DNA of 64,000 bases from contig NC_071332.1 of NCBI RefSeq assembly GCF_010183535.1, positions 930,001 to 994,000 of the forward strand, in the 5' to 3' direction. Of the stretch, positions 22,450-33,604 are shown in pieces. Within the stretch, counting starts at the first letter, position 1; each line of letters starts with the position of its first letter. A program made the translations under genes and the position numbers. The notes beneath the pieces were generated by a model that did not search any database, had not been told where the DNA came from, and worked only from the letters and a program-made list of their open reading frames with translations. This DNA is from Caenorhabditis remanei. Lineage: Eukaryota > Nematoda > Chromadorea > Rhabditida > Rhabditidae.

Positions 22450-22875
22450 CTTCCTTCTTACTAGAGAAGGTCATGGAGTAAGTTTGGAGTTATGGACCCT
22501 GCCCTATATCATGGGAAAGCTGAGAAAACGCTGATTCCAAATATATATTCAGTTTTTGCCGTCGATGCTTGGGATTTGAGAAAAATAAGGTCATTTTTCG
22601 GAAAATTGACAAATTATTACCTTTCTGACACGCGAAAATTGCTATTAAAAATTTCAATAAAATGTTTCTAGTGTCAGAAGGGTAATTTGTCATTTTTCGG
22701 AACTTTGACCTTATTTTTCTCAAATACCAGGGCTCGTGGGCAAAAACTGAATATATATTTGAAATGAGCGTTTTTTCCGCGTTGCAATAATATATCATGT
22801 TATGGGACGTGTCTTATATATAAGACACGTCCCATAACTTCACACTGACTCCATGATCTTCCCTAGTTCGTATGT
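22450..22875. repeat. family B element, copy 3, with a perfect 40-bp palindrome
   Basis: The left end resembles copies 1, 2 and 4 (ggtcatggagtaagtttggagtt, GGAAAGCTGAGAAAACGCTG). An inner inverted pair (ttttctcaaataccagggctcg against the left gcttgggatttgagaaaaa) follows. Near the right end, 22799-22838 is a perfect palindrome with gttatgggacgtgtcttata as its left half and no spacer. Confidence 0.85.
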
Positions 22876-23250
22876 GTGCTAGACCAGGTTTCTATACGTC
22901 CCCGGTGTAATCCTTCCCCCTAAACCATAGTTACCTCTAATTTCGTAACGTTGATCTTTCAAATAACCAAAAAAACATAAACTGTAATCATGCTTTAGTT
23001 TTTTCCCAAGAACAGCTGATTTTTTGTTGTTTTCTGAAGCCATACACACGCCGTGACCACTAACTTGGTGGAATTGATGTTTGAGCTGGGGCACATAGAT
23101 CAAAGGAGTAATCTGTTTGTCTAGATGTCCACTGATGTTCTCACAGATGTGTATACGAAACAACAAAATGACAATGTAAAGAGAAATAATCACTTCCCAT
23201 AAAAAAATTTCCCCATTCATAGTGTGCTACTGTAAACAAACTTCCCATCG

Positions 23251-23258
23251 TATAAAAG
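23251..23258 (+). promoter_or_regulatory. TATA box of the small secreted protein gene
   Basis: TATAAAAG, 31 bases before ATG 23290. It supports this ATG as the first codon and implies a very short leader. Confidence 0.55.
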
Positions 23259-23289
23259 AAAATTTAGATTCTTCAATAAACCATCCATC

Positions 23290-24262
23290 ATGCTTCCTTT
23301 CTTCCACTATATCATATTTTCACTACTCGCTCTTCTGGTTTGTGATTCACTATACATATTTCACTTGTTTTTCTCGTTTTCCTCTCACCCGCCTAATTAT
23401 AGGGTTCGTGTACTTCGGATGATCAGTTGCTCACCGAGGAAGGCAGCGGTTTTGTGCCACCACCGTTTGTGAACATCAGTGTCGAGTTGGTATCAAATCG
23501 GGTGTTTGATCCGGAGAAGAATGCGTCGAATTTAAAGATTGTGAAGGATACTGTAAGGGAGAATTATGATTAAACCGCTGTGCACTCTGTTATTTACTGG
23601 TGACGTCAGGCTTATAGGCGTCAAGGTTTCAAATCTAGAGAGAAAAGATTTTAATCACTTGAATCCCATTGAGATTGGTCAGCCCAGGTTTCCGTACGAA
23701 TAGTGAATCCATACCAATTTATGGGTGGTTTTGACAGGTGGTCCTGTTATAGGCAATCCTAAAACACGGGTGGTTCTAATGTAACCGAACGGCTTTCACG
23801 GTTCTGGCGGTTCCCGAAGCAACACTGGCGGCCCTGTAACCCAGGCTGTCCTGAAACACGAGAAATTTTTTTCCGTGTTCGCTCAAAAGGTTCCAGGTAC
23901 CGTACTCTTACGGTGCCAGCCAGATAACTAAAACCTAATCACCCTATTGGCAGCAATGCCGTCGATCTAGGTCAGTGACAGAAGACGTCACCTTGTTTAA
24001 GAGAATCACCCTTACCAGTCCTCCAAAAAATCCCTTATTCCAGGTCGACGACTACTCCAAAACCGAGGGAATCAAGTACCCATCCGACAACATTAAACAA
24101 TCCATCGTTGACCACGGAGGAAAATTTGCAGTCCTCTTCGAAATCGAGGATGACGCGCGGTGTGATGAAGTCCGTCGATTCATCAGAGGCGCCAAAAAAC
24201 ATTCGAAAGAACTCTCGTATGCTGTACTGAAGTGCGACGGAGAGAAGACTCAAATTCTCTAG
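23290..24262 (+). CDS. small secreted protein of unknown function (138 aa)
   Basis: Three exons: 23290-23337, 23403-23552, 24044-24262; all phase 0. Residues 1-16 (MLPFFHYIIFSLLALL) form a signal peptide that is exactly exon 1. The mature part starts near GSCTSDDQLL and is hydrophilic, with a proline patch (GFVPPPF) and one N-glycosylation site (NIS). A conserved-looking second half in exon 3 has PSDNIKQSIVDHGGKFAVLF, then DDARCDEVRRFIRGAKKHSK. I do not recognise a family. Length and signal peptide fit the many nematode-specific secreted proteins. Intron 2 is about 490 bp without a recognised repeat. It converges with the Ly-6 gene at 24476, leaving 213 bp for both 3' UTRs. Confidence 0.82.
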
Positions 24263-24475
24263 ATTTTGTTTTCTTTTTCGTGTTTTATTCTGGGATTAAG
24301 ATAAAAAATTGGGTTTCAAAAAGACAATACAATAAATTTTTGGAATGTAAACAGAGAAGGATCTATCACGGGAAAGAAATGTTTTTTGGGATGATGTTTA
24401 AGCAAAAGGGGGGAATTGATAGAGACGAAAAAGAGAACATGTTAACGAAATCGAGATTTCCCTAATTTAGAATCC

Positions 24476-25110
24476 TTAGGCGACGATCTTCATGAGGGAA
24501 ACAAGAGCAGCGGTGAGTCCGAAGGCGGTGACGAATCCGGTTTTTGGGGCAGAGTTACAGCCATCTCCGTAGCAGCAGCAAGTCGCTCCACTGACACCAA
24601 AAGCCGATGTGTTTTGGCAGTTGGCCACAGCGTTTTGAAGTCCGTTCATCTGAAAACAAATACTTTTTTCTAAGTTATGTAAGTCATGGTTGGTCAGTTT
24701 CCCACGACTCCCCTAATGAGCGTCGCGCGCGCGTAGCGGCTTTTGAGCCCGAGCTCTCCGAGCTTATCAGGTGACTCTTGTTGTCAGAGAGAGCAGGTGA
24801 GAAAGAGTGTGAGAGCTAGGCTATAGCAATGATGGAAATGGAATCTTGATTTCTTACCGTGCAGTTCATGGTTTGACATTGTTTGGTGTAGGTTCCGCGG
24901 GTGTAGTCGATCACTTTGAGACACGACAACGATCCGATGGCGCACTCCTGAACTCAGATATGAATTAAGAATCCCTTGCAGTTTTAGGGTTACCTGATTT
25001 GGAGAGGTGTCTGGGATGGACAGGTTACCGGTTGGAACCACGTGGCATTGGAGAGCAAAGGCGGTGTACGCGGCGAGTGCGAGAGTCAAGAAGATTGGAC
25101 GGATCATCAT
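24476..25110 (-). CDS. Ly-6/uPAR-like three-finger secreted or GPI-anchored protein (126 aa)
   Basis: Three exons on the minus strand: 25110-24994, 24947-24858, 24649-24476; phase 0. The signal peptide ends about AYTAFA before LQCHV. Ten cysteines (22, 41, 48, 63, 68, 80, 93, 94, 95, 100) close with the CCCYGDGCN pattern typical of Ly-6 folds (final CN). The C-terminus (TGFVTAFGLTAALVSLMKIV) is hydrophobic, as expected for a GPI-attachment signal. It should sit outside the cell; partners are unknown. A CAG immediately precedes the AATGATG start, which fits an SL trans-splice acceptor. ATG 25110 is followed at once by a second in-frame ATG. It is a paralogue of the 28403-30254 gene, with introns 1 and 2 at the same positions. 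Confidence 0.88.
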
Positions 25111-25979
25111 TCTGGAGAGAAAGAATTTTTTATTCAAGTAGCGACGGGGAGAGAAAGAAGTGAAGCCTTTCAAAAGTAGCCAGAAATGAGAGATCGGGAA
25201 AGGAGATAGGAAATGGGCGGACACTTTTGTTTCCAATTTGTGGCCGTCCGTGTGACACCGCAAATTTCCGGTGCGCGCGCGAGTCGAGAGAGGCTCCTGC
25301 CTTCACAATTATATGATTAAAAGAGAAAAAGGGAAAGCGAGCCGTCGAGGCTCACACGCGTCTGTCCGTAACAATGGCAACCGATGCGAAACAGCGGAGC
25401 CCCGGAGCCCCAGAGAGGAGAAGACAGGTGGAATCGAAAAAAGTTGTACTTCTTTCCTTCTCTAGCTTAAAAGTGGGCGGAGTTTAGCGGGGAGGAGTCA
25501 GAGCAGCCAGCGAGTTGAGATGGTCTTGTGATATGGGTTGATCTCGAAGGGAAATGGAAAATAGAAAAAAAGTTTCGAAATAATGGCTAAGAAGGAATAA
25601 GAGATGTGTATAGAAATAGATTGAATGTTCTGGAAACTCCAGACACTGGAAAACGGGGTGTGCTTGATTAAAAATGGCTGTAGTGGTGGTCGTGGTCAGC
25701 TGACAAGACAAGGATAAGCTGTTTTCTGAAGAGCTTTTCTGAGAAGTTGGGGTGAAAAAGAGTGATATTGGAAGGAAAGGAAGCCATAGAGTGAGATGAT
25801 AACAGAATATTGTTCTTTGCCTAGAGATCATGGATTTTCTGAAGGAGTATTAGCACAATTCAGTTCTTGCAAACGCGCTCTACCGAGATTGAGCAAAATA
25901 GCGTGGGTGATTGAGAGACGCAAAGAAAAAGGAAGAAGCGGATTTCGGTGAAGCGCTAATAGCTTCTTCTGAGTTTCAG

Positions 25980-26268
25980 CCATACTTGCGAACCGGGCCA
26001 GCTAAAAAATATACCAAAAAGTAGATCTCGACGAGTTCTGTATCCCTGGCTTTCCACGGACCGGATGGCGAGTTGCTAGTGTGCCGCGGGCCGGGAAAAT
26101 GTGACAAAAACGCAAAAATCGCCAAAAAAACCATTCTAGCCCGGCCCGCGGCACATTACCGATTTGCCATCCGGCCCGTAGTAGGTCATGGACATAGAAC
26201 TCGTCGAGATCTACATTTTGGTATATTTTTCAGCTCATAATATTGCGTTTGAAGCGAGTATTTCAACA
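25980..26268. repeat. family C GC-rich palindromic element, copy 3
   Basis: It starts CATACTTGCGAACCGGGCCA, contains tagatctcgacgagttctgt and its inverted partner, and has paired GGCCGGG...CCCGGCC blocks around a short ccattctagc centre. Confidence 0.85.
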
Positions 26269-27615
26269 GAGCAGAGGCTAGATTTCAGAACGTCGGGTTT
26301 TGAAACGTTTTTCATCGAAACATGGTCTCAATAACTTTATTAATCGATACTGATCCCTAGCGATCTCTCAGTGAGAGTGCCCTCCAGCTACTTTTCCTTT
26401 ATCACGCAATATGTCGGTAACCAAATCAAGGTTGTTCCCCCGAATAACTTCATTTGGTTTGATGAAAGAGTTGTGTTCTTTGACAACGTATTTCCATTGT
26501 CTAGACTGATTAGCCAGACGAAAATTCTTGTTATTACCGAGGGAAGAGACCAGAGGGGAATTGAAAGTGCAAGTATGAATCGGCAGTTTTATAAGAAACG
26601 TTATGCTTAGCGGCTTTGATTGTTTTAAGATTCTATCCCTCTAGAACCTTCCATTTTGAATAGAATGTAGTGCGTGAGAAGGAGAAGGAAAAAACAAGAG
26701 TTTACCAAAAGTTTGAAATCAGAAAGGGTAGCGAAAAGAAAATTGGATTTTTGAGAGAGGCATAAACAGATCAAAAGGTTGACTAATGAGAGTAAACAAA
26801 ATGGAGTAAAAAGAAAACCATCAAAACACATTCAGCATTTATAATAAAGTGGTAGTTTGGATGAAGAGATGAATGAGAATAGTTCAGAAAATGGTAGAAA
26901 TGATGAGTTATTTCATCAATGAGCCCAGTGAAAGACTGTGAACTCGGTGATAATTGTTTGTGCCACAGCTCCCAGGTTTCCAAGAACAAATTGGGTAACA
27001 GGTGTTCTGAGAATAAGGGTTGTTTTTTAAAACTATAAGGACTCCGAATTGTTTTTTTGAATATGATTTATGCTAATGAGGTCAATTGTAGTACATGATA
27101 TGACGTGATGGACAGGGTTTTTTCTATTCAAATTTTTTTTCGATTGATAAAAAGAGTGTCGATGGTGGTTTTATGATTGAGGAGAGAGATCAAATAATTA
27201 TACGAAAATGAAAAAGACCCGAATTGGGTTCAGGATTGACAGAATGTGATTAAATTATGTTAATACATATAAACTTTGTCAAAGTCGTCCGTAATTTAAT
27301 TTTACAATCGTACAGACATTTGATTTTTGTCCAGAGACCCAACATTTAGCCAAAGATTCGAATGCCGTTTAGAGGTCAAAATCTTAATTAAAGATCCTTT
27401 GTTAATTAAGAAATGATTTCACTAATAACTCAATGCCGATACTTAGCGAATTTGACATAATACCCGACAAAAATCATTTCAAGCATCAAGCACCTGAGAT
27501 GAGCGTGTATTCAAGGCAAACTGACTATGAAAGTTACGAAACACCAAACTATGGCTTTGCGGCCTGATCAAGAAACATTTAGTCAAACAAAAAATCTACG
27601 AAAACTTCTATTGGG

Positions 27616-27738
27616 CACGGCAAAGTTGTTACAATTGCGCTCCACCGAAATGCCCTTGAAAATGTCTTTTTTCTCTGAGTATCTCAATTCGCACACAATT
27701 TTTAACGGTTTCGGTAGAGCGCAGTTGTAAGAACTATG
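27616..27738. repeat. family D hairpin
   Basis: Arms ttacaattgcgctccaccga and ggtagagcgcagttgtaaga are inverted copies separated by about 80 bases that themselves contain a gag/ctc pairing. Other D copies occur near 5025, 22375, 34258, 47700, 51350, 51450, 57760, 58690 and 63400. Confidence 0.8.
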
Positions 27739-28402
27739 TCGACCTAATAGTGTCGCATTCAAATTTCGAGAGAGTCCGTTTTTGCACCAACATAGTTCAG
27801 CACCACACGAAAGAAACTTACCGGAAATTTCAGATTCTAAGCAGATGCTGATCACTTTTTCATCCGGTCTGCTTCACTGGATAACACTGATCAGCATCAA
27901 AAGTTGGGGAGGAGGGAAATGCCATTTTCAATCTAGACTACTTTTCCAGATTGATTTTTACCTCTTGGCTACCTAGCCTTCAACCTTCGACCAACTTTCC
28001 ATGTGAGTTATTTTTAAAGATTTTTATGTAGTAATCACTCAAACTGGTAGATTTATTGATGTTAAAAAGGGGCACAAAATTAGATTTAGTTTGAGAAAAA
28101 TAGCGTTTAGATTGAATATTTCCAAAAAATTTAGTCATGGGATAGAAAAAAGAAAAAAATCGAGATGAGTCAGATATCACAGGTAAATTTTTTTTGAAAA
28201 GTAGACGAAAACATAGAAAACACAAAAAAGTCTAGAAGAAATGAGTAATGTTGTTTTAATGACTCATTAATTATCAGGAACCTTTTCGTATGTCTAGATT
28301 TCGACATGATTTTTGATATTATTATATTTACATTCTGAGAATTCTAAGAAAGAGAAAAAAAGCGGTGACATAATGAGGGGGGAGAGAGCCGGAAGTATTT
28401 AG

Positions 28403-30254
28403 TTAGGAGAGAATGAACATTGAAATCATGACGGCGAACAGGGAAGAGGCGAGTGGAAGCATTGATGGACTGGCGTTGCATCTGAAAGTTTTCGAGTTTT
28501 GGATTTTGAAATAAAGAGTGGCGTCATAGGGTAGACTGTCTGTTTTTGAAAACCCCTAGGAGATCAGCGTCACTAGATTTTTGAGGTCTAAAGGTATGTA
28601 TTTTCTATCGGTATGAGGTCCTGTGCACCAGGAAGTTTTGGGACTCCACGAGAATCAGGGAACGAAAATCGAGGAAAGTGTGCACAGACGAACGCAAATT
28701 CGCGGCGCAGTTTTCAAACCGTAGTTGTTTTCTCCGATTTTCGTCCTCAAGTTTTAGGACAGACTGACTGGGACAGTTACGAAATAGAGTAATCCATATA
28801 AACAAGTTTTGAGAACTTTGAAACGTTTGCTTTTCTAAATCGGTGGTCATAGACTGTTTAGTGTTCCTATCCTCTGCCGCATGTCTGAAGCGCGGGAATT
28901 CGAATTGTTTCAAATTTCTTCTTGATGGTACACAACACTTGGCTGTACCGGGTTAATCTGTACCGGGTCACACGTCAGGGAGGTAATGACTTGCTAGGGG
29001 TATAAACTTTGACATCGTTTTTCTCGAATACCAGACCTGGAGGGCAAGAAATGAAGATATATTTGAAATCAACGTTTCCCCAGATTTCCAACGATATAGT
29101 TCACGTCTCATATCTCCAGACTGGCTCGGTGACCTTTCCTAGTAAGTAACTTGACTATCATCTAAGGATCCTTCAAAAACTCAAAAACTCTGAGATTTTG
29201 ACTGTGCCAACTTTTATAGAATCTCTGGCACGGTTCGTCCGCGTGGTATATCAGGCCTATGCAAAATTTCGTTTGTCAAAAACGTTAAACGACTTTTGGC
29301 ACTGTGCCAACTTTCATCAAAGCTTTGGCTGTAACACAAACCTCCCCTAACCACGTTCCAAAAATAGTTTCACCTGTACCCTATTCGCTCCAGATATCTT
29401 TTGGCACTGCGCCAACCGCAAAACCGCAAAATCAGAAGCCGCGACGCGTCCGCATCGCTCCACTGACTTCTCACGCTGTTATCGTGTAAAAAGTTTTTGA
29501 TGACATATGAGGAAAACCGCTACGCGACCGCGTTTGCTTTGTGTTATGACCCATGGGAAAGAAGTACATGAAATTTTTGTGACGAGTTTTGTGACTAGAC
29601 GTTGCCATCAAATCTGACGAACTCAGAAGTACAGTACCCTTAACCGATTAGTCAACAAATCAAACTCCCATCGAAACATACACAATCAGCTGCTAGCTTG
29701 TGACTACACTCTATTATAACTCATTTCCCTTATTTCCCAGAAGACAATTATTTCGAAATATTTCGTGATTCTAAACCACTCATTACTCCCTCAACCACAT
29801 GATCAACCAGTCAGAAAGCCCCCGCATTACCCGTCTCCATAACAGCAGCAAGTGGCCATGACTGTGGTTCCCGAAGTGGTGTTAAAGCAGTTGGCTGGCG
29901 CTTGGACGGCTCCGGCGGCAGTCTGGAAATGGTATGAATGAAGTAAGGGGAAGAGGCTTCCAGGAAAATAGGCGTACGGTGCAGTTTCCGATTTGACATT
30001 GTTTGGAGAAGACGTTGCGAGAGTAGTCGATGGTCTTGACACACGAGTTGGCACCGATTGGGCAGTCCTAAAGGAGAAAAATCAATCGATATTTGATGAC
30101 ACGATTTCAAAAATAATAGACATACCTGGAGCGATGTGGCGGTGGTGATAGCGTTTGGATCGTTGAGATTTCCGTACGATATGAGATGACACCTGAGACC
30201 GTATGTGGCTCCAACGATGGCGAGAACGATCAGGATCGTGGTTTGGGAGGACAT
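28403..30254 (-). CDS. Ly-6/uPAR-like three-finger protein, paralogue 2 (129 aa, distal last exon)
   Basis: Four exons on the minus strand: 30254-30126, 30067-29978, 29922-29831 and 28481-28403. The signal peptide ends near GATYGLRCHL. Cysteines fall at 22, 45, 52, 67, 72, 85, 98, 99, 100 and 105, as in the 24476-25110 paralogue. Read without the last intron, exon 3 would stop right after CCCYGDG and lose the final Cys-Asn. A GTAATG donor at that point joins, 1.35 kb away, to exon 4, which restores GCN and adds SPSMLPLASSLFAVMISMF, a GPI-type hydrophobic tail. Phase fits exactly. The paralogue has no intron at this position. CAG just before AATG suggests SL trans-splicing. The function is extracellular but unknown. 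Confidence 0.82.
28985..29420. repeat. partial family B element and ggcactg repeats in the last Ly-6 intron
   Basis: The segment at about 28985-29150 has only the right half of a family B element (ttctcgaataccagacctgg, ending ggtgacctttcctagtaagt). Next to it, three units of actgtgccaacttt / ttggcactg occur at about 29205, 29298 and 29400. Similar ttggcacggtgcc units are found in a nas intron near 36110. Confidence 0.6.
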
Positions 30255-30906
30255 TCTGGAAGACGAGGTCAAAATGATTGGAAAAAGAAAAGGAGTAAAG
30301 AAGGAAGAAGGAGAGAGAAGCCATTAAAGCCGTGAGAAGAAGACAAAAGAAAAAGAAAAAAGTGAGAGAGGGACTCAACGTCGACAACACTAATCAGCCG
30401 GTGCTTCTGAGAGAGCCGTGGGCTCGAGAAGGCTCGCGTTGCCATGCTCACGCTCTATCACTCTCTCCCCTTCTGGCTCGCTCTTTACCGGCTGATTCGA
30501 TTCGCGCGGCTCACACCACCTGCGGCAACAACGCTCAGCCTTCTTTTTCGAAAAGGGGGAAACAAGTTGGTGAAGTGAAATGTACATATATATATACACA
30601 TACATAATTACACAAGGCGGGGAGGGAGGGAAAAAGTGGATTTGAAGGAAACCTTTCAAAAAGTTTAGAGCAGACAGGGGAGTTGGAGGTGTACTACTGA
30701 TTATTAAAGCTCTGAGTGAGAAATGGAAAAATGGAAAAATGGAAGAGATGGGAAGTTGTACTTCTGAGCTTGAAGAAGGGAAAGAAAGTGCATGAGGATC
30801 ACAGTTCAATTAAAAATAATTTTGTCATGGTCTGCAAGCATTTTAAAGATCAGATGGAGAGGTTCAAGTTGACCATTGGTTATGATTGTTTGGTCTCAGA
30901 GAGGAG

Positions 30907-31511
30907 GTTGATATGGACTTCTTATGGTCGGGACTAGCAAAATCTTTGGAAAGAGAAAAACGGAAACTTTTCTAACTTAGCGGAAGGTGTTGTGTGAAAA
31001 AGATGACGTACATAAGTCGGAAGGCAAAATTTGGAAAACAAAGAAAAAGTGGAAGCCTAAGAGGTTGTGTGAGGTTTTAATTTAATTTCCGTTGGAATGT
31101 TGTGCCATCAAAATATCTAGCTCCGAGGACGTCGCTGCTTTTCAAAGGGGCTAGGATGTCACATGCTAAACCAGTACCCGTGATAATTATTTTCTTTCAA
31201 GACTAATTGATGAATGAATAGGCGACAGGCACGTTAGCAATTGGTTTTGAGACAACGAATTGACTCCATGAGATTTCGGGTTTACACTTGAGTTCCCACT
31301 TTGTCAATGAGTCTTGAGAAAAAATAAAAATGTCACGGATACTGGTGTAACCTGTGACATTGGTATAGACTTATTATGATCGGGACTTGATAAGGGACGG
31401 CAGAATCTTTGAAAAGACCAGAAGCGGAACAATTTCAACATAGCGGAAGGTGATGTATGAAAAATATGATGTAAGATGGAAGGCAAAAGTTGGAAGACAA
31501 AAAAAAGTCGA
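30907..31511. repeat. diverged direct duplication, two units about 455 bp apart
   Basis: Unit 1 (30907-31051) and unit 2 (31361-31511) share the ordered blocks tatggacttcttatggtcgg / tatagacttattatgatcgg, agaaaaacggaaac / agaagcggaacaa, agcggaaggtg, gatg.cgta / gatgtaag and ggaaggcaaaatttgg / ggaaggcaaaagttgg. They are separated by unrelated DNA. Confidence 0.7.
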
Positions 31512-31739
31512 AACTTCAAACCGAGACCCTCCTATTACCACATTGACTAAGCTGTTCTAAAAAGGTTATATAAGGTATAAACCTAAAAAAAATAACTGGG
31601 AAATTTTTGAGCTGCTGCTCTACGAGCTTCATTTACAAACCTACGTGAGGTGCTGGTCTATTACAGAAGCTCAACTTTGAACGATTGACCAAAAGTTTCA
31701 ATTTTCAACTTTTTTTTACAAACCAGATCGGCACCTTCA

Positions 31740-31915
31740 GTTTTTCAGTTCACAACTTTCCCTTCTAGATTCTCGGATTCTACAGCCGCTTAAATACGAG
31801 AGCGAGAGAGCGCTGAGAAGCTAGAGTGTCTGACTTCTCTGCACACTCTTTATTTCTCTCTCCTAGCTTTAAAGGTGGTGTGCGAAAGCTAACAGGCCTA
31901 TCGATTAATTGTAAA
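31740..31915. repeat. family A-like palindrome
   Basis: It has the central hairpin agagagcgctgagaagctagagtgtctgacttctctgc, but the outer TTTTTGATAG arms are mostly lost. Confidence 0.6.
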
Positions 31916-32498
31916 CTACAGGAATGGAACTCTGGGCCCGATCTCCAGGCTCCGACTAAAAACGCAGATATCAGAAATTAAAAATTTCTGAATGACCGAG
32001 TAGTATATGCAAATGCCATTCCCCAATTGCCGCCGATCTTTTCACCAAAACAAAACAATTACAAGACACCAACCACATGTCCAGTCAACCAGTCAACAAA
32101 ATGGGTAATGCAAACTTTTTTCCTGAAATTCCAGGTTACTGTATCACGCTAATTAAATGAGACAACTTTATTCGTAACATCTACTCAGTCAACAAGAAAG
32201 ATGTGAATTCATTTCACGCTCAAATGAATTCTCAAAAATAAAAACCACTCTCAAAATATTTGAAACTAACAAGCAGCCTTATGCTTTGGGGGAGTGATTC
32301 ATTGTTATTCGAAAAATGAAAAATATATATCATTTTCCCCTTTCGATTACTCATAATTCCCCTCACCACGCGCTTCGTCTATAATTTCGTAAGCAGGTGT
32401 TCTCACTCTTTTGAGCCAGTACAAACTTTAAACTCGAAAATATTATTTCCTTTTAATTTTCAAATCCAAAGGTCACGTGGGAGAGTGTAGTTCTGTGG

Positions 32499-33604
32499 AT
32501 GGACTCAAAAAGGGAAAACGAAAAAGAGAAATTTTTCATTTCCTCAAAAAGAGAAATGATATTCGTGATTGTCATCAATCTCATTTCCTGCGTTATGATT
32601 GTCTCGTTTTGCTCAATGAATAGTCGAAAGAATGAGAGGGAGAAACAGGAGAAGGAAGAGGAAAAGAAGAATACACTCTTGATGATAAGTGATAACTTTT
32701 TGGTAGGTTTTTGAGGGATTGAAATCTGAAAAAATCTAAATCTGAAAAAATTAGCATGCTGGGGAAACACAAACAATTCACTTTAGTAACATATCAGAGG
32801 AAAGTCAGAGAGTGAGAGAGACGCAGAGAAGCCAGACACTCTAGCTACTCTGCACTCTCCTCCCTTTTGTACGTTAATTTTACTGACGCGTATCTCAAAA
32901 GTTTGAACAGCTATCAAAAAGTTGTCAACTGCTAAAATATAGCAAATTTTCAATAAGTTTTTTTCTTTGTTGACAACTTTTTAGTAGCTATTTTAGTTTT
33001 TGAGATATATACGTTCAAAGATTGCTTACTGATAACGAAAGAGTGAGAGAGCGCAGAGAAGCTATAGTGTCTTCTTTCTCTGCGTCTCTTCTTTGCTTAG
33101 TTTGCGTCACTCATCTTTGACCGCCCATATCTCAAAACCTAAAAAAGCTACCAAAAAACTATCCACTAGTGAAATGTGTAAAATTTGAAGTAGATTATTT
33201 TTGTAATTTACAACTTTTTTATAACTTTTTTTACCGTTGAGATATTGACATTCAAAGATCGGTTGCTGAAAAGATTTGAGGAGAGGGCACAGAGAAGTCA
33301 GACACTCTAGATTCCCTGCACCCTCCTCCCTTTTCGTTCTCTAGTTTAAACTTTAATGAAGGATATCTCAAAAGCGTGAATTCTTATCAAAAATGTGTCA
33401 ACTGACGAAATGCGGAAAATTTTCAATAGAATATTCAATTTCCAGCCGCCAGACGACCCAGAATCCTCGAGTCTCCGTGGAATCTCCAGTGAGACCATTT
33501 TCTCGAATCCGATCACCACCGTCTACGCACCCAACCCAACCTCGCCATCCGCCCAGTCCCCAACCAATTCGTCCAGTAACTCGGGTCCCGTTTCCACTCA
33601 ATAA
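32499..33604 (+). CDS. small single-pass membrane protein of unknown function (120 aa)
   Basis: Two exons: 32499-32702 and 33446-33604, phase 0, with a 743-bp intron. The N-terminus is charged (MDSKRENEKEKFFISSKREM) and is followed by one hydrophobic segment at about residues 21-38 (IFVIVINLISCVMIVSFC). Then comes a Lys/Glu-rich stretch (KNEREKQEKEEEKK) that could form a short coiled coil, and a Ser/Pro/Asn-rich tail from exon 2 that ends SSSNSGPVSTQ. The stop codon TAA overlaps a poly(A) signal (AATAAA 33600-33605). I do not recognise a family. The intron is almost wholly three family A repeats in a row. Exon 2 looks coding by composition, but the link between exons is inferred from phase and splice consensus only. 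Confidence 0.62.
32785..33415. repeat. three consecutive family A palindromes
   Basis: Copies at about 32785-32955, 32957-33190 and 33195-33415, each with the gcagagaag...cttctctgc hairpin and with AGCTATCAAAAAGTTGTC / TTGACAACTTTTTAGTAGCT arms. They fill the intron of the small membrane protein gene. The third ends about 40 bases before the exon 2 acceptor. Confidence 0.85.

Larger units (their letters stand above)
22177..23289. other. divergent intergenic region, F-box gene and small secreted gene
   Basis: It holds the promoters of both genes. A family D fragment (cttacaaccgcgctctaccaaaacc) lies at about 22375-22400, a family B element at 22450-22875, and a TATA box for the secreted gene at 23251. 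No gene was found in it. Confidence 0.55.
25111..28402. other. 3.3 kb between the two Ly-6 paralogues
   Basis: It holds a family C element (about 25980-26268) and family D sequences (about 25868, and a full hairpin at 27616-27738). One 79-codon plus-strand frame at 26371-26610 (contains VVPPNNFIWFDERVVFF) is open without obvious bias but has no start context, splice partner or known domain. The rest is AT-rich with nothing recognised. The promoter of the 25110 gene should lie in the first few hundred bases. Confidence 0.5.
30255..32498. other. divergent intergenic region, Ly-6 paralogue 2 and small membrane protein
   Basis: It contains a purine-rich stretch just 5' of the Ly-6 start (30270-30370), a short TA run (tacatatatatatacacata at about 30582), a diverged direct duplication (30907-31051 and 31361-31511), and a family A palindrome (about 31740-31915). 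No gene recognised. Confidence 0.5.

Noticed and set aside
26371..26610. 79-codon plus-strand frame between the Ly-6 genes
   Set aside because: It starts at GTG directly after a stop and has no splice partner or recognised domain. Not enough for a gene call.
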